A stretch of DNA of 64,000 bases. Source: Ctena decussata. Lineage: Eukaryota; Mollusca; Bivalvia; Lucinida; Lucinidae. Each line of letters begins with the position of its first letter. Position 1 is the first letter of the stretch. The stretch lies in assembly GCA_963989385.1 (NCBI GenBank), contig OZ022509.1, forward strand, positions 74,732,667-74,796,666. The letters run 5' to 3'. The position numbers were made by a program, and so were the translations under genes. Under the pieces are notes generated by a model that had not been told where the DNA came from, ran no database searches, and worked only from the letters and a program-made list of their open reading frames with translations. Shown here piece by piece: positions 13,201 through 28,200 of the stretch.

Positions 13201-16200
13201 CTTGTGTGAATTCCTGCTTGCTTCTCTGAACAACAAAACCCTTTTGAAATGGGGTCTACTATAAAAGAAAAGAATTTGCTTCAACAGGAGCAAATTCTTT
13301 CCTTTAAGAGTTGACCCCTAACAAAGAGGAAAACAAAAATGAAAATGGCAGAGTTGGTTCCCCTGAAAATGTACTCTTTTACCTCAACACAAACTTACCC
13401 TAAAAGTAGCCAATATAATTCTGGAGACTTTTTCTTTCACTGAGTCACTCAGTATATCTGACAGGATAGGAATGGTACTATATCTGGAGCTGAAGAATAT
13501 GGAACACATCATTTTTATGGACAGCTGTTGCATCTATTAAGTACAAGTATTTATGACAGGAATTTTCTATACAAGGCCTATGCTCTAATGGTCTTAGTCC
13601 GGGTTCGAAACCCGCATGAGGCAGAAATCTTTTCACCATATATGGGGTCCCTTGCACACAGCCTTTCAATATCACCCTCTCATCATCCTGTTTTGACTGA
13701 AAAACTGCTGAAAAGGGTGTAAAAATGTGAGTCATCCAGCTATCCTATGCACGACTGTTTCATATGATTCATGTTTCTCAGTTTCTTACATTCTGCTTTT
13801 GTTGCTGAACACTTGATACCATTTTCCCAAAACTTATTCTGACTTGCCTCTCAGTTATTTTACGAAAGTGTTGATTTCCAGAAATTTTTGGATATACGAT
13901 AGTATAAAATTGCAAATATTAGCTACCATTTACATTTTTATTGCAGACACCTTCATGAAACCTTAGATTTAAATGATTCATCTACCCACTTTCTTAGAGC
14001 AAGAGACTCATAAAGAAAGAAAACCTGTCTCGTCAGACCATGAAATCATGGATACTGTAATAAATCAGAGGTCAATAGGTCACTTGCTCATTGTCGCACC
14101 TGCTTTAGCAAGGTGCAATATAGGAGTTCACTTTTCCGTCCGTCCGTTCGTCCGTCAGTCATTCCGTTCGTCCGTACGTCCGTCCGTACGTCCGTCAACA
14201 ATTACGTCGACCCTAGTGTTTAAGTCCATTTCTCGCAAACTATGATACCTACAATCATCAAACCTGGCATAAAGCTTCTTCTTAGAATGTTCTCGAGGGT
14301 TTTTGCTCTTATTTTCACCCCTGACCTATAATTTATGCGCTACTGACTTTGTAAAACAGTCCGTCAACAATTACGTCGACCCTAGCGTCGACCCTAGCAT
14401 TTAAGTCCATTTCTCGCTAACTATGATACCGACAATCATCAAACCTGGCATAAAGCTTCTTCTTAGAATGTTCTCGAGGACTGTTGCTCTTATTTTTACC
14501 CTTGACCTATGTTTCATGCTCTACTGACTTCGTAAAATGGTCCCTCAACAATTGCGTCGACCCTAGCTATTAAGTCCATTTTCGCAAACTATGATACCTA
14601 GAATCATCAAACCTGGCATCAAGCTTCTTCTAAGAATGTTCTCGAGGGCTGTTGCTCTTTTTTTACTTTGACCTATATTTCAGGCTCTGCTGACTTTGAA
14701 AAATTTGATATTCAAAATTATGTCGACTCTAGTGTGTAAGTCCATTTCTCACGAACTATGATAACTAGAATCATCAAACCTGGCATCAAGTTTCTTCATA
14801 GAATGTTTTCAAGGGCTGTTGCAATTAATTTACCCTTGACATATATTTAACGCTCTGCTGACTTTGCAAAATTTTACACCCAAAATTATGTCAGTCCTAG
14901 CGTTTTAGTCCTTTTGTCTGAAAGTATGATACCTGTAGTCATCACACCTGGCATAAAGTTTATTTTTAGAACGTTCATGAGGGATGTTGCAATTATTCCT
15001 ACTCTTGGCCTATATTCTATGCTCTTCTGACTCAGTAAAATATTACATCGAAAATTGTGTGGACCCTAGCATTTTTGTCCATTTCTCATACAAATTCTTT
15101 TAACTAAAGTCTTTACTACTGTGGAAGCCCAATGCAGGTGCGACATAGCATTCCGCGGAATTCTTGTTTTCTTAATCAACATTAAACTGAAGATTAAATC
15201 TGTGACCAGAGGAATTTGTGATATTTCCGAGATAACTTACATTAATTCTTCACAGAAAATTTAAGCTGCTACCTTTCTATCTATCTTTGTATACTGCTTA
15301 TGCCGTTGCAAGCATTTTCAGCAGTATCAACTAATCAGAGCCTTGCTAATAAGCGTTCACAACATATTTTTTAATGAGTATGGATATATCTTCATCTTTT
15401 TCCGCCATTTTTACAAAAGGAAACAACTTTTGTAACTTCCTGTTTGCTTTCCTGGACAACAAATCTCTTCCAAACGGGGGTGACCCTTAAAGGAAAGAAT
15501 TTGCTCCTAGAGGAGCAAATTCTTACCTTTAAGAGTTCACCCCCATGAAGATGGGAGGCAAAAATGTAAAATGCCATAGTTGCTTCCCCTGAACATGTAA
15601 CCATTCAACTTAAGAAATATTAAAGGAAAATTATCATAGATTTGTCACAAAACATCTTTATCATATGACGTCACTGTTATTCAGTGGATAACGTCGTGTC
15701 ATATAAAACATATGACCACACGTGTAATAACACTTTGGCGCTTACGCATAACGTCATTGACAAAGTCCATGTCAACAATGCATTTTCTTATTGAAATAAT
15801 GTTCAGTTTGAAGGCGTTGAAATCCCATTTTAAAGGGTCATATGATAAACAGAATCTTACACTTGTGGGCATTTTCATATGAAATGACCACTCGTGTAAG
15901 ATCCTCTATTTATCTGGGGCTCTGTGTGACCTTGTACATATGTGGCATTGTACAAGGTCAACAGGTACTTACTTGTTCATTTTCTCTATCAACATGGAGT
16001 TGAAGGTCAAACACCATAGACAGAAGGTCAGCTGATATTGTATTTGGAAACCAACTTTACTGGCTGCGAGAACTTGTAATATTCTAAAATGTACAAAGAA
16101 GGCAAAAAATTGTACAGTTTGTAAATTGTGTGAAGTGGCACAGTACTTGTACATTGGGTTAACATGTCGTTTGTACTTTTTAAACTACATTTATATATAA

Positions 16201-19200
16201 TTCCAACAGCCTGCTCTCAGTGCAGTTTCCAAACAAATGACTGGCAGACAGCATATGCAGAGAGGAGTCTATACATCAATTAATGCTGTTGGTGCTGTAT
16301 TCATACACAGCTTTTTCTTCCTACTACGTTTTTCTTCTTTTTTCCTTGATGAATCTGCAGTTCTGAATTTAGGTCTAACTGAAATTTAGACTGAAGCAAA
16401 ATATTTTCAGATGACTACATGAAGTAGGTGTAGAATGTTATTTAAGATGTAACATCAGTGTCATATCAAATTGTACATCCCCAAAATGGCAGCGCCCTCA
16501 ACAGTATTCTTGTTTGAAACATTGACTATGGGAATGTTCAAGACTTTTCAGAAATAGAAAGAAATAGATTAAAAAGACAATGCCATTTGTAACTTCAGAT
16601 GGAATGTGCCGGCGTGCTGATTTCGAAAGGTAGAGTGGTTAATGTTAAGAATACCATATGGAAAGTGTTTATCGGCTTAACTACCCTCATTTTCTTGGAC
16701 AGTGCTCCAGATAACAAAGGGTTTTAGAGACAATTTCGGATAAATTTCCTTATTTCTCAACAAAACCGTATGTTGTGATGTTTTCATGAGAAGTCACAAC
16801 AAAATTTTTATGGAGAAATACGGGAAAGTATCCTTAAATTATCCCTATTGGCCCTTGTTATCTGCAGCAGGTCTGGGTCATGACTTTGCAACAAACGACA
16901 TAGATCACCTGACAGGAGTCAGAATAACTGACTTACGTGGGAATGCCATCAACCTGTACAAACATTTCTCTGTAGGTGTTGATACGTAGCATCATCTGTA
17001 GACATCTAGCAGCTGTTTGTAAATACTCGTTACCCTGAAACAACGTAACATATTACACAATGTTCTTTATTATCAACTCAGTCCATGTTACATAGAATCA
17101 TGAGGAAAACATAGACAGTCTATAAATGGTAGCTGAATAACATATTGTAAGTAGATGAGGTAGATACACTATACACATGTAAAATAGAAGATAGAAAAAA
17201 AAATAATACAATAATGACTATCATTTTATGTATGTTTTTTCTTTTCAGTGTATGTTGCTCACTGATGTTCAGCAATCATCTTTAAGTTTTGAATTAATCT
17301 TGTTTTTAAGACTGCAACTACTCTATCAGCTTTCTTTTCTTTGGCGACACACCAGCATTCAAGCCACTATGAGTTATGGCACCACAGAAACAAACACTGT
17401 AATTTTGGATAAGTTCTGCTGAGGTGTGGTAGGAACGTCATTACGGGAACTGAAATACACACACAATAATCTCAGTATTTCTCCAGACACATAAGGGTAA
17501 ACATCTAACTCCAGTTACTGATCTGATTGGCTATTGGTTGTATAGAGGAATTCACTTGGGAAATGACTGACAGCTGACTGGGGTTAATATTTATCAATAT
17601 TTACAGTCTAGGTGCATTTACTGAAAAGCTCTATAGTAAACCATTGGAATGCAATGTAGTTTACATTCCAATAATTACATTGAGACACGCGACGTCAATG
17701 ACGTCAATATAAACAATGATTCTCAACAATCTGATTGGACGTCAGCGACATCATGACGTCATGCATGCTGTTCAGCTGTTAGCAGAAAAACTGCGTGTAC
17801 ATGTTTTACTGCTTCAATTTTGGCGCTTATAGAAGATTTTTCATGAAAGATTTGATTGAAACAAATGTAAATATAAGCAATGAATTTAATTTTTCTGTTG
17901 TTTATCGAAGTGTAAACTACATTGGATAACCAATGAGGTGTGGCAGGAACGTCAAACTACAAAGTTTACATGAACCCCTTTGGGGTTCATTCACTTTGCA
18001 CGTGACCCAATGTAGTTTACACTTCTATAAACCTCAGAAAAATGAAATTCATACCTTTAATAAAACAACTGATTGGGATTAATTTTAATCAGTAAGACAG
18101 TAGCCCAACACACTTAAAGACTCAAAGAGATAATTAATCTTATGTCAGAGGATACAGGATCTAGGCCTTTAAGGTTCACAAGAATTCGATGGAATGCAGT
18201 GTATCACCTGTCACCATGTGTGCAGCCACCAGTGGCTCAGTTATTAAGCACTGGCCTGCTGATCTAGTGGTTCTGAGTTAGATTTCCCGAAGCTGAAATC
18301 TTTTCAATCATAAGCGGGATTTCATTGCATATTGCATACAGCCTTTCATTATCATCCTCCAATCATCCTGATATGACCAAAATACTGCTGGAAAAGACAC
18401 AAAATCTCAAGTCATCGACCATTATCAAGTCACCGCATTGTCACAAAAAGGTGAATCTGAAAGTCAACAAAAGGTTCAGATGCCAACAATGACGCCAGAG
18501 AAGTGATACATATATCTTGCTCCTGCTAGTCCCAGGCAAGACAATAAACCACCAACTAACCTGTTGTCTAAGTTGATCTTTCAACCAATTAAGATAGAAT
18601 TTGAGGTCATTACTGTCCATGGGATCTTTACTCCAGCATGCTATCTTCGCTATGATTCGGCTTGTCTGAAATGGGTTAGAAATGCAGTTAGCACAGAACA
18701 ACTGGGTTTGATTACCATATTTGTACATTTTATACAATGAAGAACCTTTTTTTTTTTCGCTTATTTTAAGAAAAGACAGTTACTGGTATATGAAATATAT
18801 TCATTTATTTCTCAGTACATTATAAATTTATTTATGCTCTTTAGTTTTAGTTTAACAGTTTTAAAGGTATTTCTCAGAGCTCTAGATAAGAGGGGTATTT
18901 GATGATAATTGACAGATAATTTTTTTTATTTCTCATTGAAACCATATGTTGTGACCCCTCATCTGAACCGTCTCGTCCATATGTTGTGACCCCTCATCTG
19001 AACCGTCTCGTCGAGACGGTTCAGATGAGGGGTCACAACATATGGTTTTACGCAGTATTTACAAAAATTATCCCTAATTATCACTAAATACTCCCTCTTA
19101 TCTAGAGCTCTGATTTCTTGACATTTGGAGTTACTCCTAAAGGAAAGAATCTGCTCCACCTTTGTCCTTTAAGAGTAGTCCCCTATGAGGAGTGAGATAA

Positions 19201-22200
19201 AACATTGCAAGGATTATCTTTCCTGAAGTATACCCTTTCCCCTTGAAAATAATAAGTACTTTTATCACACGACGTCGCTGTTATTCAGTGGATAACTTCA
19301 TGTCATAAAAACCGTATGAACACATGTGTTATAACACTTTGGCACGTATACGTAACATCATTGAAAACGTCCATGTCAACAATGCGTTTTCTTATTGAAA
19401 TAATTTCAGTATGAAGGCGTTAAAATTCCATTTTCAAGGGTCATATGATAAACAGAATCTTACACTCGTGGTCATTTCATATGAAATTTATGAAACAAGC
19501 CGAAGGCTCGTTTCATAAATTTCATATGGAATGACCACAAGTGTAAGATTCTCTATATATATTTTATGAAGACTGCTGTAACCATTAATTTTCAAATGCT
19601 CTGCCTTTTCAAGCACTTTCCAAATTTTCCGGACAAAGCACAAAAATTATGTTCCAAATTATTATTTTTTTCCATGACTGTTGCAACCTTGCAAACTACA
19701 CTAGAAGAACTTAGACTACCTGATTTACAATAAATCTATCATTCCTGTCCAGTAGATGAAGAAATGGTGTCCACACAGATTCTTTGTTACGTTTAGAATA
19801 CTGCTTCAGGATTTCAACTCTTGACTTGTCCTCCTACAATGTGTAAAACATGAATTGAAAAGCAGTGAATGAGATTATTTAGTGTTTAATTTGCAAACTG
19901 GTGCAATCTGATTCATGTTTGATTGCTGTTTTTATTTTATTTTATTTTTTTTTTTATTTTTTCTTTGCTGGGTGAGGTCAAAGGAAGGTGCCTTGAAACT
20001 TTTGGCACTTGGGTATCTAACACTGGCTTATCTGACAAAGGCCTGTTGTGTGTTCAGTAAGTGTGTGATGGGTTTAGTTTGGATTTTTTTAACTCTCACC
20101 TATCCTATACATGTGTATTTCTTTTCTTTTTTCCTTTCTGTTCTGCTCTCTAAGAGATGGATCAATATTGACTAAAACCACTCAACTATGAGTCTCTATT
20201 AAAGTCTCCATAGTCCTATCAGAGGTAAAATCGGCAAAACTTAAATCGTTGTAAAAGGCGGTTCAATCTTCCCGTTTGGCATTAAAATTTGGGTTGATGT
20301 CAATATATTGAGTCATACAACAGCCAAAAGGTAGAGAAAACAATTTTTCGAAAAATAACAAATCGGTCCACAAAATACATTTTCCTGTTCTGGTTTCCCG
20401 TCTAGCAATGCTATATAAACATAGGCGGGATAGTGATTCGGACTCCACGCATGTACATTGTATTTTTACCATTTTATTTAACTTAATGAAACAGAAAGTA
20501 GGTCATTTTAGTTGTCAACTAAAATGACCCAAATAAGTTTTCAAACCCTTTTTATATGAGACTCAAGGATGTTTTATTTGTTTAAAGCTGGCTAATCACG
20601 GTCATTTACAATGACGAAACGATTGTGAGAAGCTTGCCGTGATACCTCATGATAAAATTTTTCATGCCGATAGAGTAATGGGGCCCTTAATAAAATTCCA
20701 GATGGTAATACAATATGTATTCAGTTATAAGATCCAAAATCACCCCAAACATGGAAATAAATGGAAATCAGTCAATATTAATTCTGCTATAAAATGGTTT
20801 TTCAGTCGAAAAATCTATATCCATCTTGTGAGACAGACCTAGGTTTTTGGAGTTATTTTGGATGGGAAAACTTCTTGTCTTATAACTGAAGAAATATGTT
20901 AGCTACCATGATAACCACCTACCTGTAATACATCATCTAGCATGGTAAGTATATACTGTAACGTCTGATCTTTGGCTATATGACTCATCAAGTTGAAGAA
21001 GGTCTTCGCAAACTGAAACAAGAACACCAAATGTACAGAAATGACTCAACTATAATGTGCTATTTGGAAACTCAAAAACTTCTAAATTTCCATTTGGGAA
21101 AAATTGACAATTACTTTAAGTGTCCCAATACTGCAGCACAGTACTCAAATACTGAGACAGCTAAAATATTTAATTTACGTTTTGTGACAAATATAAAATT
21201 AATTGTTTTAGGTGCCCCAATACTAAGTCCAAATGCTGAAATAATTGGACATCTGAAGCAGACAGTCATAGTCTACAAAAGCCAAGTTAATGCTGAGTAT
21301 TTGAAGATAATTCTAAGATAATTTCTTTTAATTTCCCATAAAACACGTTATGATCCCTCATTAGAATTATCTTGCCCTGATGATTCCAGTGAGGGGTCAC
21401 AATGTTTATTAGAAATAAATTATCTTTGAATTATCCCCAAATGCTCATCTTTTCTGTGCCCATAAAGCAATATATCTTTCAGAGCCATACCAAGAATGTC
21501 ACTCAAAAGTCACCGGAGAGTGTATAACTGACCCATGCAGCAACAACTTAGTATGAGACATAGTCCCACAAACAAACAAGTGCACATCTTGAATGTCCCA
21601 CCTAGGAAAGGTGAATTATCGTATGATATTCTCAATGTTGTGGTCTTAAATGCAACAAGAGCAGTGGTTATAAAGAGAGGTCACAATATACAATGGATGG
21701 TTGACTTGCAATTTTACATCCCTTTCAACAGTATTTCAGTAATATCTGGAAAATGAGATGGTTATTATGAATGGCTGTATGCAATGAAATGTAGTTTAGG
21801 TTCAGACAGAGTCTCACCTCCTGGCTGGACTCAAACCTGTGAACCCCTGATCCACAGCCGGAAGTGCTAACTAGAAGTAAGTTTTTAAGCAGAAACAAGA
21901 CTTAATATCCTTCATATATCATCAAATACTGTATTTTTTTATTATAAGACAGAACTTTGTCCCATCCAAAATAATCCCAAAAATCTAGATCTGTCTTATG
22001 CTTATAAGATGGATCTAGATTTTCGGGATTGTTTTGGTAGGGAAATACCAATCTTACAACAGAATCTCATAAGACTTAATAAGATATTTTGGGTTTCTAG
22101 AAAAGGGAAAGTCCTGTTTTATAGCCAAATAAATACAGCATCATCATATACTTGGTTCGAGGTTATAAAACTTGAGAATAATCTCAAACTCAAAATAAAG

Positions 22201-25200
22201 CACACTGATTGGCTGCTTCCGATCATGTGCTCGGAAGCAGCCAATCAGTGTGCTTTATTTTGAGTTTGAGAATGTACTCAAGTTTTATAACCTCGGGGCC
22301 TCGTCTCATTATGTGCACTTTTTCAACTGAGCTCCAGATAAGAATGGGTAACAAGGATGATTTATGGATAATTTTCTCATTTTTTCATGAAAACATATAT
22401 GCTGTGACCCCTCATTTGAACTGTCTCAACAAGTAGATTGTAATGAAGGGTCACAACAAAATTTTCATTGAGAAATAAGAAAAAATTATCTCTGGGTTAT
22501 CCCTGTTACCCTTTCTTATCTGGAGCTTTGTTGTCTGACCTGATGTTTATTCTGTTGTTCCTGTAAAATGTCATGTCTCATTTCAGGTGTAGCATTGTCA
22601 AACTTTGAAATAAACTGGAAGTCTTCATTGGATATCATCTGTCCTCTGAAATCAAAAGTTTTATCGTGACTGTGCAACCAGGCCCACAGGTTATAAAACT
22701 TGAGTACATTCTCAAACTCAAAATAGAGAACACTAATTGACTGCTTTGGAAGCAACCAATCAGTGTGCTTTATTTTGAGTTTGAGATTATTCTCAAGTTT
22801 TAATACCTCGAACCCTGGGTAAAAACAAATTTAGACCTTCTGACACATTTGCAGCATATGAATGGTTAAGATGAATGGATACACTTGCAAGGGAAGCAAC
22901 TCTGCTTTTTTGGCTCCATTTTTAATGGTGGTCAACTCTTAAAGAAGCGAATTCTGCCCTTAAAAATTAGACTCATTCAGAAAGGTTTTGTCATCCAGAG
23001 AAGCAAACTGGAAGTCATAAAAGTGGTTTCCCTTTGTAAAATTGGAGGGAAAACATGGAACTGTACCTTTTCACCTTATTTATGAAGGTGTTCTAAAATT
23101 GATGTAATTATGCTAAATATACCTGGTACTTATTTTTTTGTTGTTATTTCTTTTTTTATAATTTATTATGAAGTTTTTGCCATTCCAGTTTCTATTCAGC
23201 CAAGTTCAACATGTTACTGGTGAACTGCAGATGTCATCATGTTCAAAGTGTAACTGATAAAGGACAGGAAAGATGGTTCAATCCCTTTTTTTTCTTTTCA
23301 AATAAATACTTATACAGTTAATTTTGACGCTTTTTTCAAGCAGATCTAGCTTTAACTGTGACTTACACAGCACTCTCTTCTTGAAACAGGGGCCGTATTC
23401 ATAAAGCAACTTAAGTTGTTGCTATGCTGTTGCTAAGGGTAAATTTCTATGTTGGAGATTTCCTACAACTATGAAATTTGGTCTGGAGGAACAGTCTTAC
23501 AAAGACTGTTCCTCCAGAGCAAATTTCATAGTTGTAGGGAATCTCCTTTTTAGAAATTCAGCCTTAGCAACAGCATAGCAACTACTTAAGTCGTTTCATG
23601 AATACGGCCCCTGGAATAAATACAGACAGACTCTGTGCAAGTTATGGATTCATTCTCTCGAGCCTCCTGGGGAACATCTTTATGAGAAATGAATGACAAA
23701 AAAAAATACAAATTAAAAAAAAAAAGAAGAGAAAAACTGTGGCTTACTGCAGATAGGACTGCCAGTTGACTCTATTGGCCCTGACATCATTGGCTCTTTG
23801 TTGGAGGAGAGATGTCGCCACCTGGGCCCCTGAAAACAAAAACAAGAACTGTCAGAAACCAATAGAGAGTAACGTAAAATAAGTACAGTTGAACCTTGGA
23901 GTCCCGAACTCACCAGAAACAGTGCAAAAAGTTTGACTGATTGGTCACACTGCAATCAAAGCATATTGATAATTTTTTAAAATTCATTCAACGCTTCTCA
24001 CTTTGATGCAATGAATTAGAAGCAGTTCTACTGATTACTGAAGGATTAAGATATATGATTTTATGGAGAAAAGAAAAATCATCCTAGAATTATTATCAAA
24101 GCTATATACTACATCATGTCAGATTGATTTGGTCAAGATCTACGGGTATACTTCCAGAGAAAGCAACATTGCCATTTTCATTTGATACCCTTCTCAATGA
24201 GGGTAAACTCTTGAAGGAAAGAATTTGCTCCTCTAGGAGCTAATTCTTTTCTTTAAGAGAAGACACTCTTTAGAAGAATTTTGTTGCACAGGGAAAAAAT
24301 AGCCATCAGAGGAGATGGCAAATCCCCCGACCGAAGACCCCCATGGGCCTTGGTAAAAAGGGTGCACTTCAAAACACATATAAGTAATATATTGTCATTC
24401 TTTTATGCTTCTGATTGACATTATCTGTTTAACAGCTGCATGATTATCTAACACTCAGACTAAAATAGTAAGCTTGACTGCTAAAAAGAAGCAATATCTC
24501 AAACAGCCGGCATATACACAAATATATAGCATATGATACATTCAACTTTCAAAATGTGTGAATAACTTCTAAACTACAAGCCCTACAAACCTAATTTTGA
24601 GCTCTCTAGTAAGTGAATTTGGACAAAGAATCCAAATCTGGAGAGAAAAAAAATTTTTGGGGGTTGGGATGGGGGGGGGGGGAATGTGGAGGGGTCAGAG
24701 AGAGTTAGGTACACTGACAACATAACACAGCATGTTCATCAATATTCTAAAAGGTATAAGGTTATTAAAATTGTGGAGCAGGCCAGGGTTATACAGATAT
24801 GAAGCAGAGACTCAAACAGCAGCTCAAAATACCAAAGGGAAATAACTCACAAAGTTTGAATGCAAGAGTTGTCATTTATGTATGAGACAAATCGTCATGA
24901 CCTGTTCTTCATATCTGTGTAGTATCATGAAAATATTTCAAAAGGTATTCAAGCTATGGAGCGGACACCTAAAATCATCAAAGGGAAATAACTCAAAAAG
25001 TAAGAAAGCATGAGTTGTCATTCTTGTTCGCGACACATCGTCATGACCTGTTCTACATATTTGTGAAGTATCATGAAAACATTTCAAAAGGTATTCAAGT
25101 TATAGAGCGGACACGAAATCATACCTAAAACCATCAAGGGGAAATAACTCAAAAAGTAAGAAAGCAAGAGTTGTCATTCTTGTTTGCGACACATCATCAT

Positions 25201-28200
25201 GACCTGTTCTACATATCTGTGAAGTATCATGAAAATATTTCAAAAGGTATATGAGTTATAGAGCGGACACAAAACCACACCTAAAATGATTAAGGGGAAA
25301 TAACTAAAAAGGTAAGAAAGCAAGAGTTGTCATTCTTGTTTGCAACACATCGTCATGACCTGTTCTACTTATCTGTGAAGTATCATGAAAATATTCTAAA
25401 AGGTATTAAAGTTATAGAGCGGACACGAAATCACACCTAAAACTATCAAGGGGAAATAACTCAAAAAGTAAGAAAGCAAGAATTGTCACTCTTGTTCGTG
25501 ACACATCATCATGCCCTGTTCTACTTATCTGTGAAGTATCATGAAAATATTCTAAAATGTATTCAAGTTATAAAGCGGACACGAATCTGCCACAAAATCA
25601 CACCTAAAACCATCAAGGGGAAATAACTCAAAAAGTAAGAAAGCAAGAGTTGTCATTCTTGCTCGCGACACATCATCATGATCTGTTCTACATATCTGTG
25701 AAGTATCATGAAAATATTCCAAAGGGTATTCAAGTTACAGAGCGGACACGAATCCGCCAAAAAATTCACCAAAGGGGAATTAACTCAAAAAGTACAATAG
25801 CAAGAGTTACCATTCTTGTATGCGACACATCGTCATGACCTGTTCTACATAACTGTGAAGTATCATGAAAATATTCCAAAGGGTATTCAAGATATAAAGC
25901 GGACAAGAAAATGTTTACGGACGGACGGACGGACGGACAGACGGACGCCAGGCTCATCGCTATATCCCCCGAACCTTTCGGTCGGGGGATAAAAAGTGAA
26001 AAGGCACAAAATTGTCTCCCTTTAAAAGACTGAAGGGGGAAATACAGCCAAGTAAATATACACCTTACACACAACCAAAATACCTTGCAAAGTTTGTGCC
26101 TTCATCTCCACTATTTTCATGGCTGGGTCATGCCTATTACCAGCTGGTAATGAATAGCGCCTATTCATACTATCATTAGCTTCATCCTCAATACTAGACA
26201 GAGTGGCAATCTCAGATTGACCCCTAGCAAGGATGTATGCAGATGCCCGTCGCATAGTTATGTATTAATTCCCGTAAAAAAGTCAATAAGCAATAGAATT
26301 TTGTGTGTCCACCATTTCAACTTCCATTTCACACATATGTATTTTTTCACATGGAATATAGCTGAGAAATAAAATTTAGCAAATGTTCCTATTTTTCATT
26401 TGAGGCATATGGGTACACCTCTATGTTTGTTTAAACCAGTTTTACAAAGGCAAACAATTTTCTTGCCTTCCTGTTTGCTTCCCAGGATAAAGACTGGACC
26501 TAAATGTACAGCAAAAATTTGCTCTGTGAAAAGCAAGGTAAAATGAGAATGGAACTGCTGCCTCCCATACAAGTGTACCTATTCATCTTAAAAACTTTTC
26601 CTATATGTATGAGAAGTAAGAAGGTTCTAAAGAAAGACATGTGAATCAAGAAATAAAAACATCATCAAAACAAAATGAATCAATTCTATATTCTTTTTTT
26701 TTTTACATCCAATCAAACAGAAGTTCACTGCACAGTAACAACTTTTAATTTTATTTAGCCTACAGTTATTTGTACGCCTGGATATATATGTAGAGACTAA
26801 ACCTAATTTTATTTTATTACTACAGTTTCCTATGCCCATAAGGCCTTGAACAGGAAATAATTTTTACCTAATTACCGCATATATTCAGACATCCCCTGTA
26901 TCCCATAATGAACTCCTCTCTTTATACATCTGGAGTGATGGAATTGTCCTACTAGGCCAAGTTTAATAAAACTGTAGCCATTATTAAACAGTGGACACTC
27001 TATCAGACTGTTTTTGAGTCGGTCCAACCTTGAGTTTTACTATTTGCTGGTCCATTTTTGTCCAAATGTTATTTACCATAAAAATTGTTAATATTGAAAC
27101 AGATAGGGCTGAGCAAACAGTGGAGACCCAGATCAGACTGCTCCCAAAAGGAGCAGTCTAATCAGGGTCTACATGGTTTGCAAAAAAAAAACATTTGCAG
27201 CATTTGGATGCATTAAAGTACTGTATAAGCAACTGTTCCATTTTCAGTTAAGTTACAGTAATTACTTTAAGAGTCCCAATTTTTTTAATTTTTATGGTAA
27301 TCAGAGTTAATATGAGCATCACGCAAAAATGTGCTTGATGCATCTGTGAAACTGCCAAGACTCAAACCAATCTATGAATCTACTGAGTATAAGTAGCACC
27401 TTCATTCAGTGCGTGTAGGTTCCTCAGGGTCCATACATGGTCCCTGCCACTAGCAAAGGCTCTAATCTGACCAAACAGATGCACAGGCTGGTCTGAGTCT
27501 TTGCTGTTTGCATATTCTATAAGAAACTTTTTAGCATGTCCTGGTACATATATAGTGTAAACATATCTGCTTGATTTCAGAAACTTTGACTACATTTAGT
27601 AGCTTGGAATACATGTCATAGTGGTACTGAAATGAGGATGTGTTGTGACAATTTAACAAGTTTCTTAGTGTGTGTGTGTCTGTCTATGTTTTATCAATGA
27701 TAGTTAATTAACTGTTTATCCAGTGAAGCTTGTATACTCTGAACAATCACTCTTTATTTATGATGTTTCGGCACAATGCCTTTATCAAAATTATGAAATT
27801 ATTGAAATTATCAAAATTATGAAATTTGTACAAGACTACATATTTGAGTGTTTACATTCCTCTCAGCATTCAAACATGTTTGAATGCTGAGAGGAATGTA
27901 AACACTCAAATATGTAGTCTTGTACAAATTTCATGTTTCAAACTTTGAATGCTGAGAGGAATGTGAACACTCAAATAATTATGTAGTCTTGTACAAATTT
28001 CATAATTTTGATAAAGGCATTATGCCAAAATAAAAGAGTGACTGTTCAGAGTATCCCCACACGGATTCTCTTCAGTTAAGCTTGTGTTAAATTTATACGG
28101 TCATCCTCATGCAAATAAAAAGTCACCAATCTAATTACTTATGAGAGGGAATTCCTGTTCACTTTTCTTAAACTGTGTCAATTACCACATTCACAGGACA

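Noticed and set aside
13601..13613. True tRNA gene around GGGTTCGAAACCC
   Set aside because: No acceptor stem or other arms fold around it; the body matches another SINE copy.
25917..25947. ACGG run as an ordinary microsatellite
   Set aside because: The same tract occurs at the same place, next to the 3' hairpin, in unrelated elements, so it is part of the element design.
24300..25993. CRISPR-like array from evenly spaced repeats
   Set aside because: Units are continuous about 150-165 bp tandem repeats without unique spacers, in a eukaryotic genome.
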